A stretch of 64,000 nucleotides of DNA from an uncultured Christensenellaceae bacterium (GCA_910587005.1 CAJULB010000001.1:62001-126000); one strand, 5' to 3'; numbered from the stretch's first letter, positions 27,258-36,198 are shown. Notes: generated by a model from the letters alone, not told the origin. Numbers and translations are program-made.

Positions 27258-27299
27258 TTTTTTATTAAACTGCTTAAATTGCTATGTAAAATCTATAAT

Positions 27300-28124
27300 T
27301 TAGTACAAGCTGTCACCCTTTTTCACATTGCATCTGTGGCATAAGGTTTGCAGATTATTGTATGTAGTTTTACCGCCTTTCGCAATCGGTATGATATGGT
27401 CTATTTCCAATTGTGCATATCTGTCGGAAATACCGCAGTTGCAACACCGGTGTCCATCTCTGGCATATATCGAAAATCTCATTTTATTTGAAACTTTGCC
27501 CCTTTCGACACGGCAAATGGCGTCCCATATTTCACGGTCGCAATAAAAAGCTCCTCTTCTGTTAGCTAATCTCTTTATAATAGTTAATACGTCATCAACC
27601 GAAAAGTTTTCTCTCTTTCTGCCGCGGATTTTTCCATTAATAGTAGAGCAATATAAAGTTACCGTCAAAGAAAATTGTGTTACCGGAGCCTGAATAGTTT
27701 GCTTTTCTATAAATTTTTTCTCTATCCCGACTAATTTATCAAGCTTCAACTTGCCGGTTGAAACATCAAACTTACCAAATTGATTTATGTTTTTTACTTC
27801 GTTTTTATATGAAGAATACAGCCGTTTATTGCTATTTACTTTATCAATTTGGTCAAAAATCTTTTTTCTGATAAATTGTAATTGATAAATCAGATAATCC
27901 TCACAAGAAATCGTGTTGTAAAAATTTTTATTATCATATGTATGCGATTGGTCAAAACTAACATATGGATAAAAATTATAACGGCTATTCACCTCATTCA
28001 ACTGTTTTAAACAGACGCTATTTTGCAAAACAAAATCTTTATATCTGTTTTGTATTATACAATATACAGCTAATATTATTATAGCTATTACTAAAATTGA
28101 GCATATAATCAAAAAAGGTATCAT
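27300..28124 (-). CDS. Membrane-anchored HNH endonuclease-domain protein
   Basis: A 274-residue protein with an N-terminal transmembrane helix (about residues 3-24), an unrecognised middle region of about 180 residues and a C-terminal HNH nuclease domain (about 215-274). In the HNH domain the zinc pairs CCNC and CHRC and the catalytic core LEIDHIIPIAKGG with the following N-x-L-Q-T-L-C are intact, so it is probably active. HNH domains occur in restriction, phage packaging, homing and defence proteins. The combination with a membrane anchor is uncommon. It is a single gene between rpsT and tRNA-Arg, and its role is unknown. Confidence 0.75.
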   Translation of the reverse strand: MIPFLIICSILVIAIIILAVYCIIQNRYKDFVLQNSVCLKQLNEVNSRYNFYPYVSFDQSHTYDNKNFYNTISCEDYLIYQLQFIRKKIFDQIDKVNSNKRLYSSYKNEVKNINQFGKFDVSTGKLKLDKLVGIEKKFIEKQTIQAPVTQFSLTVTLYCSTINGKIRGRKRENFSVDDVLTIIKRLANRRGAFYCDREIWDAICRVERGKVSNKMRFSIYARDGHRCCNCGISDRYAQLEIDHIIPIAKGGKTTYNNLQTLCHRCNVKKGDSLY

Positions 28125-28142
28125 ATAAAATTCCCGTGCAGT

Positions 28143-28186
28143 AAAATTACCCCTAAACAGAACACAAACATTCGGTTTAGGGGTTA
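28143..28186 (-). terminator. Intrinsic terminator behind tRNA-Arg
   Basis: Minus strand: TAACCCCTAAAC pairs with GTTTAGGGGTAA (28175-28186 with 28147-28158), followed by TTTTAC. Confidence 0.7.
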
Positions 28187-28187
28187 A

Positions 28188-28262
28188 TGGTACTCCCGCT
28201 GGGAATCGAACCCAAAACTGCCCCTTAGGAGGGGGCTGTTATATCCATTTAACTACGGAAGC
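28188..28262 (-). tRNA. tRNA-Arg (anticodon CCT)
   Basis: A 75-nt cloverleaf including an encoded CCA. Acceptor GCTTCCG pairs with CGGGAGT (two G-U pairs). Anticodon stem GCCCC/GGGGC closes the loop CTCCTAA, which reads AGG codons. T-loop GGTTCGATTCC is normal. Confidence 0.95.
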
Positions 28263-28300
28263 AAAAAATATTGACTGCAACTCTACGTTACAGCCAAATA

Positions 28301-28329
28301 ATAATATCATAAAAAAGGTAAAAAATCAA
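28301..28329 (-). promoter_or_regulatory. Promoter of tRNA-Arg
   Basis: Minus strand TTGATT (28324-28329), 17-nt spacer, TATTAT (28301-28306), 38 nt upstream of the mature tRNA. Confidence 0.65.
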
Positions 28330-28349
28330 TAATTTTTTAAGCGTAAAAA

Positions 28350-29504
28350 TTAATTCTCCGCCATAATCTCCTTAACGGAAATGTTTTTGATTTTAAACGC
28401 ATAAAACAGCATAACCGCAACATAAAAAACAATAAACACGGCAAAAGTTATAAAAAATACTTTGACATTGAAATCGAACTCAAGCGCGTATTCCTTAAAA
28501 AACAAATCCACCATAACACGCAAAAGTACGTACTGATAGACCGAACCTATCGCAAAACCTATAAGCGCAAACGGAACATATCCCGAAAAAATTGCGAGTG
28601 CGCACTCCTTCATAGAATAGCCGAACGCCTTCATTATGGCAATATTTTTAATATTGCCGTTTACAAGCGAGGCCAGCGCAATAAACATAGTAGTTACGGC
28701 AAGCACCACACCTATAACCAAAATCATAGGGCCCATAGCTTCGGCGTCCAAATCGTTCATTGCCCCGCCCATCTGCACCATTGCCGAAAAGCAGAAAGAA
28801 GCAAACGCAACAAAGAACGCAAGCATCTTTTTACTTGACAACGTTTTAAAGCCCATTTCAACAAGAAAAGAACGCTCTTTTCCGCTCCTTTCCGCTTTTA
28901 GTCCTTGCGGTCTTTCTTTACGCGGTTTTCTGCTTTTAGCCGTTTTTCCCCGAAGCATATCGCCAACCGGACGGTTCAACGCAAAATAAGCATACCCGCA
29001 GGAAAATAATGAAAAAACCGCGGTAGGTGCAATTATCATAACCAACGGAAGCCAAAAATGAAATTTTATAGGTATTTCCAATCCCTCTACCGTCATCTGG
29101 CTGTAAATAATCGGCATAACCGCATAGCCTGCCGCGCACCCTAAAACGGCGCCGATAAACACGCTTAACCCGAATACCCAAAATTTCAAAGCGATTTCAC
29201 CGTTTTTATAGCCCATAGCTTTTAAAATTCCGAGTTGCTTTCCGTGCCCGTCAACATACAGCTTTATGTAAAAGACAAGCATAAAAAACGCTATAAGCGA
29301 AAGACAGCACCCGCTCAGCGCACAAGAAAGCTTTGCCGTTGCAAGCTGTCCTTCATACATTACTTTCATTTCCTCGGCAACGTTAGAGCCTGCCGCCGCG
29401 GCGTCAACATAATAATTAATAAAAAACGTGCAGACGAATACGGCGCAAAAGCAGATTATAGATATTCCTATAAGCTTTAAACCGTCTTTAAAACCTATTA
29501 CCAT
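28350..29504 (-). CDS. ABC transporter permease, FtsX/MacB type
   Basis: A 384-residue inner-membrane protein with about eight hydrophobic helices in two similar halves. Each half has the FtsX signature: LGILKAMGYKNGEIALKF near residue 90 and IAIMKAFGYSMKECALAI near 290. The two halves are joined by a basic cytoplasmic stretch of Lys and Arg (about 190-215). Members export peptides, lipids or antibiotics, or act as mechanotransmitters. The extracellular part here is only about 40 residues, which is small. It begins 3 nt after the ATPase stop and belongs to the TetR-ATPase-permease operon. Confidence 0.85.
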   Translation of the reverse strand: MVIGFKDGLKLIGISIICFCAVFVCTFFINYYVDAAAAGSNVAEEMKVMYEGQLATAKLSCALSGCCLSLIAFFMLVFYIKLYVDGHGKQLGILKAMGYKNGEIALKFWVFGLSVFIGAVLGCAAGYAVMPIIYSQMTVEGLEIPIKFHFWLPLVMIIAPTAVFSLFSCGYAYFALNRPVGDMLRGKTAKSRKPRKERPQGLKAERSGKERSFLVEMGFKTLSSKKMLAFFVAFASFCFSAMVQMGGAMNDLDAEAMGPMILVIGVVLAVTTMFIALASLVNGNIKNIAIMKAFGYSMKECALAIFSGYVPFALIGFAIGSVYQYVLLRVMVDLFFKEYALEFDFNVKVFFITFAVFIVFYVAVMLFYAFKIKNISVKEIMAEN

Positions 29505-29507
29505 AAC

Positions 29508-30194
29508 TCACCAGCCTATCTCAAAAGCGGATTTCGACGCGGAGTTCTTATATATTTCTGCAATTTTTCCGCTGTTCATTCTTATAACCGTATTAGCGGT
29601 TTGCGCTATATTTTCGTTATGCGTTACCATTATCATAGTAAAGCCCTGCTCTTTCTTTAATTTTAAAATGAAATCGAGCACCTCTCTGCCCGTCTGCTCG
29701 TCGAGCGCGCCCGTCGGTTCGTCCAAAAACAGCGCCTGCGGTCTTTTGGCAAGCGCACGCGCAATGCATACGCGCTGCTGCTCACCACCCGACAGCTCCG
29801 AAGGCTTGCGCTTTAACTTTTCTTCAAGCCCAACCGCCTTTATAATTTCAAGATAGTCCTTGTTTTTAACCAAATCCGCGCCGAGCTTAACGTTATTTTC
29901 AACGCTGAGATGTGCCAGCAGATAATACTGCTGAAAAATAAACCCGACGTATTCCCTTCTGAATTCCGTCAGCTGTTTGTCGTTCATCTCGGAAATATTT
30001 TTACCGTCAAATATGACCGAACCGCTGTCGGCTTTTTCCAGCCCCGAAAGCACGCTCATAAGCGTTGATTTTCCAGAACCGGAAGCGCCTAAAATCACGG
30101 CGAAATCACCTTTTTCGATGTTGACGGAAACGCCTTTCAAAACCCGAACCGCACCGTTGTTAAATGATTTGCAAATATTTTGCGCGTTAATCAT
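29508..30194 (-). CDS. ABC transporter ATP-binding protein (LolD/MacB class)
   Basis: The nucleotide-binding subunit of the exporter encoded next to it. Seen: Walker A GASGSGKST near residues 36-44, Q-loop FIFQQYYLL, signature LSGGEQQRV, Walker B ALFLDEPTGALD and the switch histidine in MVTHN. The LDEPTGALD sequence is typical of the MacB/LolD group that pairs with FtsX-type permeases. The start overlaps the TetR gene stop by 4 nt, so it is translated from the same message and should be switched on with the regulator. Confidence 0.93.
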   Translation of the reverse strand: MINAQNICKSFNNGAVRVLKGVSVNIEKGDFAVILGASGSGKSTLMSVLSGLEKADSGSVIFDGKNISEMNDKQLTEFRREYVGFIFQQYYLLAHLSVENNVKLGADLVKNKDYLEIIKAVGLEEKLKRKPSELSGGEQQRVCIARALAKRPQALFLDEPTGALDEQTGREVLDFILKLKKEQGFTMIMVTHNENIAQTANTVIRMNSGKIAEIYKNSASKSAFEIGW

Positions 30195-30769
30195 TTTCTT
30201 CCCTCCGCTTTATATTTGCGGATAAGCCCCGAGCACACCTCGTAAAGCATATCCGAAATTTCGTTTTCTGTAAATTTGCATACGTTTGTTGCCAGCAAAA
30301 CGGCTATACCGTGCGAATATACCCACATATGCAGATATATTTCTTTGGCGGTTTCATAGCTGAAACCGTACTCCGACTGAACCGATTGCACAATCTGTTC
30401 GTAATATCCGTCTATCTGCGAAAGTACGTTGTGCATATCGGGAATTTGCTCCGCTTCCTTCATAAATAAAAGCTGAAACAGCTTCGGCTGTTCAACCGCA
30501 AAGCGAATATAACCCATGCCCGAGCCTTTAAAAGCCTGACTTTCGTTTAAACCGCTGTCCTGATAGGCGCCGTAAAGCGCTTTCGCCGCGGAAATTACTT
30601 CCGCCTGAACCTCTTCCATACTGTTAAACACCGTAAATATCGGACGCGGCGAGCTTCCAAGCTCGCTGCCGAGCGCCCTCGCAGTCAGCGCTTCAAATCC
30701 GTCTTTTTTAACAATGTCCAAACCTGCCTGAATAATTTCTTCTTTTGTGAACTTCGATTTGGGCGGCAT
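30191..30769 (-). CDS. TetR family transcriptional regulator
   Basis: A 192-residue one-component repressor. The N-terminal TetR helix-turn-helix (about residues 8-55) reads IIQAGLDIVKKDGFEALTARALGSELGSSPRPIFTVF, shown here as a description of the block with its conserved GF and ALT. The C-terminal ligand domain is unrecognised. It is the first gene of an operon with an ABC ATPase and permease, and a 32-nt palindrome lies between its promoter and start. The simplest reading is that it represses its own operon until a compound to be exported binds. Confidence 0.9.
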   Translation of the reverse strand: MPPKSKFTKEEIIQAGLDIVKKDGFEALTARALGSELGSSPRPIFTVFNSMEEVQAEVISAAKALYGAYQDSGLNESQAFKGSGMGYIRFAVEQPKLFQLLFMKEAEQIPDMHNVLSQIDGYYEQIVQSVQSEYGFSYETAKEIYLHMWVYSHGIAVLLATNVCKFTENEISDMLYEVCSGLIRKYKAEGRK

Positions 30770-30786
30770 TTATTTACCTCTTTTAT

Positions 30787-30847
30787 TTAAAACTAACGTT
30801 TTGCAACGCTTGTTTTAAATTATATTAATATGCGTGCCGAATGTCAA
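30787..30847 (-). promoter_or_regulatory. Promoter and palindromic operator of the TetR-ABC operon
   Basis: Minus strand TTGACA (30842-30847), 17-nt spacer, TATAAT (30819-30824). Directly downstream, 30787-30818, is an imperfect palindrome with arms TTAAAACnnnCGTT around a 4-nt centre; it covers the likely start of transcription and fits a TetR dimer-pair site. Confidence 0.75.
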
Positions 30848-30858
30848 GAAATTTGCAC

Positions 30859-30895
30859 AAAAAAGCCCGCTGAAAAATTTTCCGCGGGCTTTTTT
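30859..30895 (-). terminator. Intrinsic terminator after the flavodiiron gene
   Basis: AAAAAAGCCCGC (30859-30870) pairs with GCGGGCTTTTTT; T run on both strands, so it also insulates the TetR promoter. Confidence 0.85.
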
Positions 30896-30902
30896 GTAAT
30901 AT

Positions 30903-32057
30903 TTATTTTGTAAGTTCTTCGGCAAGAGCCGCAAGCTTAGCCTCGCTTTCTGCGTTGAGCGCGGCGCGGATTGTGACGGTGTTTTCCGCAAAAGTGAGAT
31001 TTTTACACTTTTCAAGCCGTTTCAAAACGGCTTTTGCGGCAACGGGCGCCCAGCTTCCGTTTTCTATAATCGCAACCGTTCTGTTTTGGAAGTTCCTTTC
31101 GGTTAATTCTTCCAGAAACTCCCTCATTGCGGGAAAAACATCGCCGTTATAGGTAGTTGTCGCAAGCACCGTTTTGCTGTATCTGAACGCTTCCGCCACG
31201 CACAAAGCGCGGTCACTGCGCGCCAAATCATACAAAACAACGTTTTTTGCGCCCTTTTCTTCAAATAAATTCTTTAAAAGCTCAACCGCTTTTTTTGTAT
31301 TGCCGTAAACCGAAGTATACGCAATAACAATTCCTTCTGTTTCGGGCGTATAGCTTGACCATTTATTGTATAAATCGAGGTAATGCGCAAGGTTTTCACT
31401 TAAAACGGGTCCGTGCAAGGGACAAATTTTATCAATTTGCACGCCAGCAAGCTTTTTAAATAAATTCTGCACCTGCATACCGTACTTTCCGACAATGCCG
31501 ATATAATAACGGCGGGCTTCGCCGTCCCATTCCTCTTTTGCGTCAAGCGCGCCGAACTTACCGAAAGCGTCTGCCGAAAACAGAATTTTTTCCGTTTCTT
31601 CATACCCTAACATAACCTCGGGCCAGTGCACCATAGGCGCGAAAACGAATTTAATATTATGTTTACCCAACGTCAAAATATCGTTTTCGTTCACAACTAC
31701 GCGGTTATCGGCAAAATCGTTGCCGAAGTATTCCGAAATCATAACGAACGTCTTTGCGTTGCCTACGATTTCCGCGTCGGGAAATTCTTTTAAAAAGTTT
31801 GCAATGTTTGCGGAATGGTCGGGCTCCATATGTAACACGACCAGATAATCGGGCTTGCGCGAGCCGAGTATATTTTTTACGTTGCCCAGCCATTCATCGC
31901 TGAAACGCGCGTCAACCGTATCGAACACGGCGGTTTTTTCGTCGATAATAACATACGAATTGTAAGCCATACCTTTCGGCACAATATATTGGCCTTCGAA
32001 AAGGTCGGTCTTATAATCGTTTACTCCTGCATTAAAAATTGTTTCGCTTATTTTCAT
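30903..32057 (-). CDS. Flavodiiron protein (FprA family)
   Basis: A 384-residue A-type flavoprotein that reduces O2 to water, or NO to N2O, and so protects anaerobes. The N-terminal metallo-beta-lactamase-like domain keeps the diiron ligands His76, Glu78, Asp80 and His81 (HMEPDH), then HWPE, the SADAFG aspartate and CPLHGP histidine. The C-terminal flavodoxin domain from about residue 250 has the FMN phosphate loop TSVYGNTKKA. There is no fused rubredoxin, so an electron donor must come from elsewhere; the nfn genes at 43565-45828 could feed ferredoxin/NAD(P)H pools. It lies 33 nt behind the AEC permease gene. Confidence 0.93.
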   Translation of the reverse strand: MKISETIFNAGVNDYKTDLFEGQYIVPKGMAYNSYVIIDEKTAVFDTVDARFSDEWLGNVKNILGSRKPDYLVVLHMEPDHSANIANFLKEFPDAEIVGNAKTFVMISEYFGNDFADNRVVVNENDILTLGKHNIKFVFAPMVHWPEVMLGYEETEKILFSADAFGKFGALDAKEEWDGEARRYYIGIVGKYGMQVQNLFKKLAGVQIDKICPLHGPVLSENLAHYLDLYNKWSSYTPETEGIVIAYTSVYGNTKKAVELLKNLFEEKGAKNVVLYDLARSDRALCVAEAFRYSKTVLATTTYNGDVFPAMREFLEELTERNFQNRTVAIIENGSWAPVAAKAVLKRLEKCKNLTFAENTVTIRAALNAESEAKLAALAEELTK

Positions 32058-32090
32058 TTTTTCACTTCCTTATAAATTCACATAAAATTT

Positions 32091-33203
32091 TCAAGCCAAC
32101 AGCCCGAAAGACATCAGCAAAAATACCGTAGCAAAAATCGTTACAATCGAGCCTATGCTTGTCCACACGACAAGCTGGGTTGCAAGCTGTTCATCGTTTT
32201 TCATCTCTCCCGCCATTATAGCGCTCGATACGGCAACGGGGGTTCCGAACAGTGCAATCAGCGTGGGATATACCTCGGGTCCGAATGTAAACAGATTAGT
32301 GAATTTGCTTAAAAGCACCGCAATTCCTATACCTATAAGCGGAGCAAGCACTATACGCCATACCGTGCCGACTATAATTTCTTTAGTCATGCCTTTCAGC
32401 GCGGAAAACTCGAACTGTCCGCCGAGCACTATAAGCGCAAGGGGCGAGGCTATAATCTTCAAATCGACAAGTCCGGTGTATAAAAATTTCAACTGAGTAT
32501 CAAGTCTGAACGGAGTTGCTCCACCGCAGCACGCGCGCTCGATTTCGCGTATTCCCACGCAAATAAGCCCCGCAAAGACCCCGATTATAAGAGGATTTTT
32601 AACAATATTCAAAAGGATATTTTTTACCGAATGTTTGGATTTTGCGGATTTTACTCCCTCCGAAAACTGCGCTCCCTCCGCCATTGTGTTATTTTCAACG
32701 TTTAAAGGAACGGTTTCCGAATTTTTTTCTGGTTGCTTTTCGGTGAAAATCGAAAGCGCAACAACCGCAAGAATATTGAAAACGGGTATTGAAAAAGCCG
32801 AAATTATACCGCCGAGAGCCTCGTCTCCGCCAAGCCTGCCGACAAGCGTAAGACCTATAATTGCAAAATTACTTCTGAACGAGCATTGAAGTATAACCCC
32901 TCTGCGGTTCTGTTTTTTCGTCGTAAGTATCGCAGTTAACAGACCGAGCCCGAAAATCACCAAAATGACGATTGTAGAATAAATAACCACGTCCCAGCGG
33001 ATATCGGCAAAGCTGTTCATTTTATCGTATATGTTTATGAACAGCATACACGGCAAACAGACTTTAAACACGAATTTGTTGCCGATTTTAATAAAATTAT
33101 CGTTTAAAAACTTAAACCGCTTTAACAGATAGCCCAATAAAATAAGTAAAATTATCGGCACTACCGCGTTAACGGAAGTAAACAGAACGTCTAACATATT
33201 CAC
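32091..33203 (-). CDS. AEC family transporter (auxin efflux carrier-like)
   Basis: A 370-residue membrane protein with about ten helices in two halves separated by a polar stretch near residues 155-205. Blocks typical of the AEC/MleP family are seen: LLGYLLKRFKFL near the start, SFRSNFAIIGLTLVGRLGG in the first half and ALFGTPVAVSSAIMAGEM near the C-terminal end. Family members move malate, other organic acids or amphipathic compounds. The substrate is not evident. It has its own promoter, and the flavodiiron gene follows 33 nt downstream, so both may be in one transcript. Confidence 0.85.
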   Translation of the reverse strand: MNMLDVLFTSVNAVVPIILLILLGYLLKRFKFLNDNFIKIGNKFVFKVCLPCMLFINIYDKMNSFADIRWDVVIYSTIVILVIFGLGLLTAILTTKKQNRRGVILQCSFRSNFAIIGLTLVGRLGGDEALGGIISAFSIPVFNILAVVALSIFTEKQPEKNSETVPLNVENNTMAEGAQFSEGVKSAKSKHSVKNILLNIVKNPLIIGVFAGLICVGIREIERACCGGATPFRLDTQLKFLYTGLVDLKIIASPLALIVLGGQFEFSALKGMTKEIIVGTVWRIVLAPLIGIGIAVLLSKFTNLFTFGPEVYPTLIALFGTPVAVSSAIMAGEMKNDEQLATQLVVWTSIGSIVTIFATVFLLMSFGLLA

Positions 33204-33221
33204 CCTTATTCATTCGTACAA

Positions 33222-33250
33222 AGTTTAGCAAAACGGCTTAAAAAAGTCAA
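33222..33250 (-). promoter_or_regulatory. Promoter of the AEC transporter gene
   Basis: Minus strand TTGACT (33245-33250), 17-nt spacer, TAAACT (33222-33227). Confidence 0.65.
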
Positions 33251-33251
33251 T

Positions 33252-33287
33252 AAAAAAGACGTTTCCGCCAAAGCAAAAACGCCTTTT
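33252..33287 (-). terminator. Intrinsic terminator after gdhA
   Basis: Minus strand stem AAAAGGCGTTT with AAACGTCTTTT (one G-U pair), then six T. Confidence 0.75.
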
Positions 33288-33305
33288 AATAACGCTGAAA
33301 AAAAT

Positions 33306-34640
33306 TTAAACTATCCCGTGCGCCATCATTGCTGCGGCAACCTTAGTAAAGCCCGCAATATTTGCTCCCATAACATAGTTGCCCTCGTAGCCGTACTCCT
33401 TAGCCGCACCGTCGATATTATGGTAAATATTAACCATAATGTTTTTCAGCTTAGCGTCAACCTCCTCAAAGCTCCAGAACATTCTGCCCGAAGACTGCGC
33501 CATTTCCAGCGCGGAAGTAGCTACACCGCCGGCGTTCGCCGCTTTTGCGGGCAGGAAAACAATTCCTCCGTTTTGGAAAACTTCAATCGCTTCAAGCGTG
33601 GAAGGCATATTCGCCCCCTCAGCAACGTATTTAACTCCGTTTTTAACCAAAATTTCGGCGGAAATCTTATCGATTTCATTCTGGGTTGCGCAAGGCAGTG
33701 CAACGTCGCAGGGAATCGTCCATATTCCTTTACAACCGACTGTATACGTTGAACCGCTTACACGCTCCGCATATTCCTTAATGCGTCCGCGCTTAACTTC
33801 CTTAATATCCTTGATAATATCAAGTTTAATGCCGTTCGGGTCGTAAATATAACCGTTGCTGTCGTACATTGCAACAACTTTTGCGCCGAGGCTCTGCGCC
33901 TTTTGGCAAGCGTAAATAGCAACGTTGCCCGAACCGGAAATAATAACCGTTTTTCCGTTAAAGCTGTCGCCGCGCGCCTTCATTGCCTCCTCGGTGATAT
34001 AAACAAGCCCGTAACCCGTCGCCTCGGTTCTTACAAGACTACCGCCGTAAGAAAGCCCTCTGCCTGTCAGTACGCCGACGTGCTCGTCGCGGATTCTTTT
34101 ATACTGTCCGAAAAGATAGCCGATTTCTCTGCCGCCGACGCCGATATCGCCCGCGGGAACGTCGGTATCCGCGCCGATATGACGGTACAATTCAGTCATA
34201 AAGCTTTGGCAAAAAGCCATAATTTCTCTGTCGGACTTGCCTTTGGGGTCGAAGTTGGAACCGCCTTTACCTCCGCCGATGGGAAGTCCCGTCAAGCTGT
34301 TTTTAAGAATTTGCTCCAAGCCTAAAAACTTGATAATTGAAAGATTAACCGAAGGGTGAAACCGCAGACCGCCTTTATAAGGGCCGATTGCGCTGTTAAA
34401 CTGCACTCTGTAACCCTTATTTACGTGAACCTTACCTTTATCGTCCATCCAGGGCACGCGGAACATAACAACTCTTTCAGGCTCTACAAATCTTTCCAAA
34501 AGCCCCGCCGCCTCGTATTCGGGGTGTTTTTCTATGACTGGCGCAAGCGTTGTCAATATTTCGGTAGCCGCCTGATGAAATTCAGGCTCGTTCGGGTTTT
34601 GCTTTTTAAGATTTTTAAGAACTTTTTCAACGTAGTTCAT
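33306..34640 (-). CDS. gdhA: NADP-type glutamate dehydrogenase
   Basis: It aminates 2-oxoglutarate to glutamate with NADPH, the main ammonium entry route in many Clostridia. Seen: 444 residues (the hexameric 50-kDa type), the substrate block YRVQFNSAIGPYKGGLRFHP near 77-96, the catalytic lysine in GGGKGGSNFDPKGKS (Lys125), DVPAGDIGVGGREIGY near 160-175 and the Rossmann loop SGSGNVA near 236-242. Cofactor preference is inferred from class. Single gene with its own promoter and terminator. It also supplies glutamate to MurI. Confidence 0.95.
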   Translation of the reverse strand: MNYVEKVLKNLKKQNPNEPEFHQAATEILTTLAPVIEKHPEYEAAGLLERFVEPERVVMFRVPWMDDKGKVHVNKGYRVQFNSAIGPYKGGLRFHPSVNLSIIKFLGLEQILKNSLTGLPIGGGKGGSNFDPKGKSDREIMAFCQSFMTELYRHIGADTDVPAGDIGVGGREIGYLFGQYKRIRDEHVGVLTGRGLSYGGSLVRTEATGYGLVYITEEAMKARGDSFNGKTVIISGSGNVAIYACQKAQSLGAKVVAMYDSNGYIYDPNGIKLDIIKDIKEVKRGRIKEYAERVSGSTYTVGCKGIWTIPCDVALPCATQNEIDKISAEILVKNGVKYVAEGANMPSTLEAIEVFQNGGIVFLPAKAANAGGVATSALEMAQSSGRMFWSFEEVDAKLKNIMVNIYHNIDGAAKEYGYEGNYVMGANIAGFTKVAAAMMAHGIV

Positions 34641-34693
34641 TTTATCTCCTCAAAATTATGCATACAATTTGTGCATATTTTTTATTTTTTTGT

Positions 34694-34722
34694 ATTATAT
34701 CATAAATTTTATACATTTACAA
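34694..34722 (-). promoter_or_regulatory. Promoter of gdhA
   Basis: Minus strand TTGTAA (34717-34722), 17-nt spacer, TATAAT (34694-34699). A partial palindrome with arms TATGCA/TGCATA (34657-34677) lies in the leader ahead of the GGAG site and could be an operator. Confidence 0.65.
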
Positions 34723-34792
34723 ACATTTTCGGCGCTCAAATATTCATTTAATATTAAAATTGCTGATTAACCGTATAAGTAATAGTTATAAC

Positions 34793-34818
34793 AAAAAAAG
34801 CGGCCGTATCAGCCGCTT
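34793..34818 (-). terminator. Intrinsic terminator after the amidohydrolase gene
   Basis: Minus strand AAGCGGC, 7-nt loop, GCCGCTT, then a T run. Confidence 0.8.
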
Positions 34819-34828
34819 AAAAAGTAAA

Positions 34829-35734
34829 TTATTTAAAATATATTTTATTTGCCGTATTGTAAAAAACGCCGTTCAGTTCGTTTTCCGTAAAAGCTCCGCT
34901 TTGCATTATTGAATTGACTATATTTTCATAGCTTTCCCGCGCAAGCGTGCTCGGCATATCCGAACCGAACATCAATCTGTCCACGCCGACAACCGACTTT
35001 GCGGTTTTTAAATGCTCTGCCATTGTCGGATATGGATATACTTCAGGCTTTTGGTTGCACCACAGCGCGGCTATATCAAAGTACACGTTAGGCATAACAA
35101 GCTTTTCAAGCGCTTCCTTCAAAAGCTTTGCGTCGTCTTTCTGCGGGGCAAGCAAATGACATATAACAAAAGTCACCTGCGGAAATTTTGAAATTGCCGC
35201 CGCCAGCGCGTCGGGCTGCCAGCACGGGTTCCGCGGTCTGCCTATATCCAGAACAACCGTCAAACCCTTATCTCTTGCGTGTGAAAAACAGGCGTTCATA
35301 ACGTTTCCGTCAAGATAAAACGTTCTGTTTGCCATCAGTCCCGAGCCGTTTGACAGCTCGAACTTAACGATTTTAAACCCTAATTCATTGAATAAGTGTT
35401 TTTTTATCTCATCCGCTTTCACGCAAAACGGGTCATAAGTTGCCGCGCCGACAAAACGCTTGGGATATTTTTTAACCGCTTCAAAAGTGTATTCGTTCTG
35501 AAAACCCAGCCAGTTTCCTTGCAAAAGTACGGCTTTTTCAACGTTGTTAGCGTCCATAACCTTTATAAGAGCTTCCGGTGAAACGCCAATATCCCCCAAT
35601 TCGGGCGGAAACATCTGAAACACCTCGCCCGTGGAATACTGCGCCTTGCCGCCGCCGACCGCTCTCAATTCGCCTTTGGACGTGAAACCGCAAATATACT
35701 GCGCAACGTGCGCATGCGCGTCTATAATCTTCAC
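34829..35734 (-). CDS. Amidohydrolase-family (TIM-barrel) protein
   Basis: A 301-residue metal-dependent hydrolase of the amidohydrolase_2 group (2-pyrone-4,6-dicarboxylate lactonase / ACMSD-like). Seen: the metal motif DAHAHV with His7 and His9 at the end of strand 1, a later FVICHLLAPQKD histidine and the C-terminal DRLMFGSDMP with the strand-8 aspartate. The substrate cannot be read from the sequence. It starts 2 nt after the end of a truncated epimerase gene and ends at a terminator, so its original promoter may have been lost or lies upstream of the truncated gene. Confidence 0.8.
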   Translation of the reverse strand: MKIIDAHAHVAQYICGFTSKGELRAVGGGKAQYSTGEVFQMFPPELGDIGVSPEALIKVMDANNVEKAVLLQGNWLGFQNEYTFEAVKKYPKRFVGAATYDPFCVKADEIKKHLFNELGFKIVKFELSNGSGLMANRTFYLDGNVMNACFSHARDKGLTVVLDIGRPRNPCWQPDALAAAISKFPQVTFVICHLLAPQKDDAKLLKEALEKLVMPNVYFDIAALWCNQKPEVYPYPTMAEHLKTAKSVVGVDRLMFGSDMPSTLARESYENIVNSIMQSGAFTENELNGVFYNTANKIYFK

Positions 35735-35736
35735 TG

Positions 35737-36198
35737 TTATTTCTCCGTAAAATTTTCGTCTATAAATTCAATGTACTTTTTCTTATTTATCTTATTTTCG
35801 TTGTTCTTATACCAAACGTACTCCCTTTTAATTCCTTCTTCAAGCGGAATTCTGTCGGGCATTAATTCGTTCTGCAACGTTATGTCAAGAATATATTCGT
35901 AATCGTAAAAGCAAAAATAATCGCGCTGATTGAAGTTGCCTTTTACAAATACCATTTCCAAAGGCGCGCCGACAGCCTTGTAACACAGTTCAACGTACTT
36001 GTTAATATCGCAAACTTCATTATTTCCTACATTAAAAATGCGGTTTTGAGGTTGCCGTTGTATTACAATTTCAATAAACTTGCATAAATCTTCAACGTGC
36101 AAAAACTGCAATTTCATTTTCCCGTCTTTTGGAATATAAAATTTTCTGTTTTGTTCGGCGCAGTCGAATATAAACGGCTCGCGGTACAAATTCTGATA
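35737..36198 (-). pseudogene. 5'-truncated NAD-dependent epimerase/dehydratase
   Basis: The remaining ~153 codons match the C-terminal third of an extended SDR nucleoside-sugar epimerase: NLYREPFIFDCAEQNRKF, then HVEDLCKFIEIVI and RIFNVGNNEVCDINKYVEL. The Rossmann N-terminal half with its Gly motif and Tyr-Lys pair, about 150-170 residues, is absent. Reading upstream in frame, the homologous sequence (YQNLYREPF) stops at a TAG at 36199-36201, preceded by ATG-GCG. No intact start is available except a TTG inside the conserved block. This looks like a deletion remnant and is not likely to fold as an enzyme. Confidence 0.75.

Noticed and set aside
27300..28124. HNH gene as an intron-borne homing endonuclease
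   Set aside because: The protein has a membrane helix, the flanking genes are intact and no intron structure is seen.
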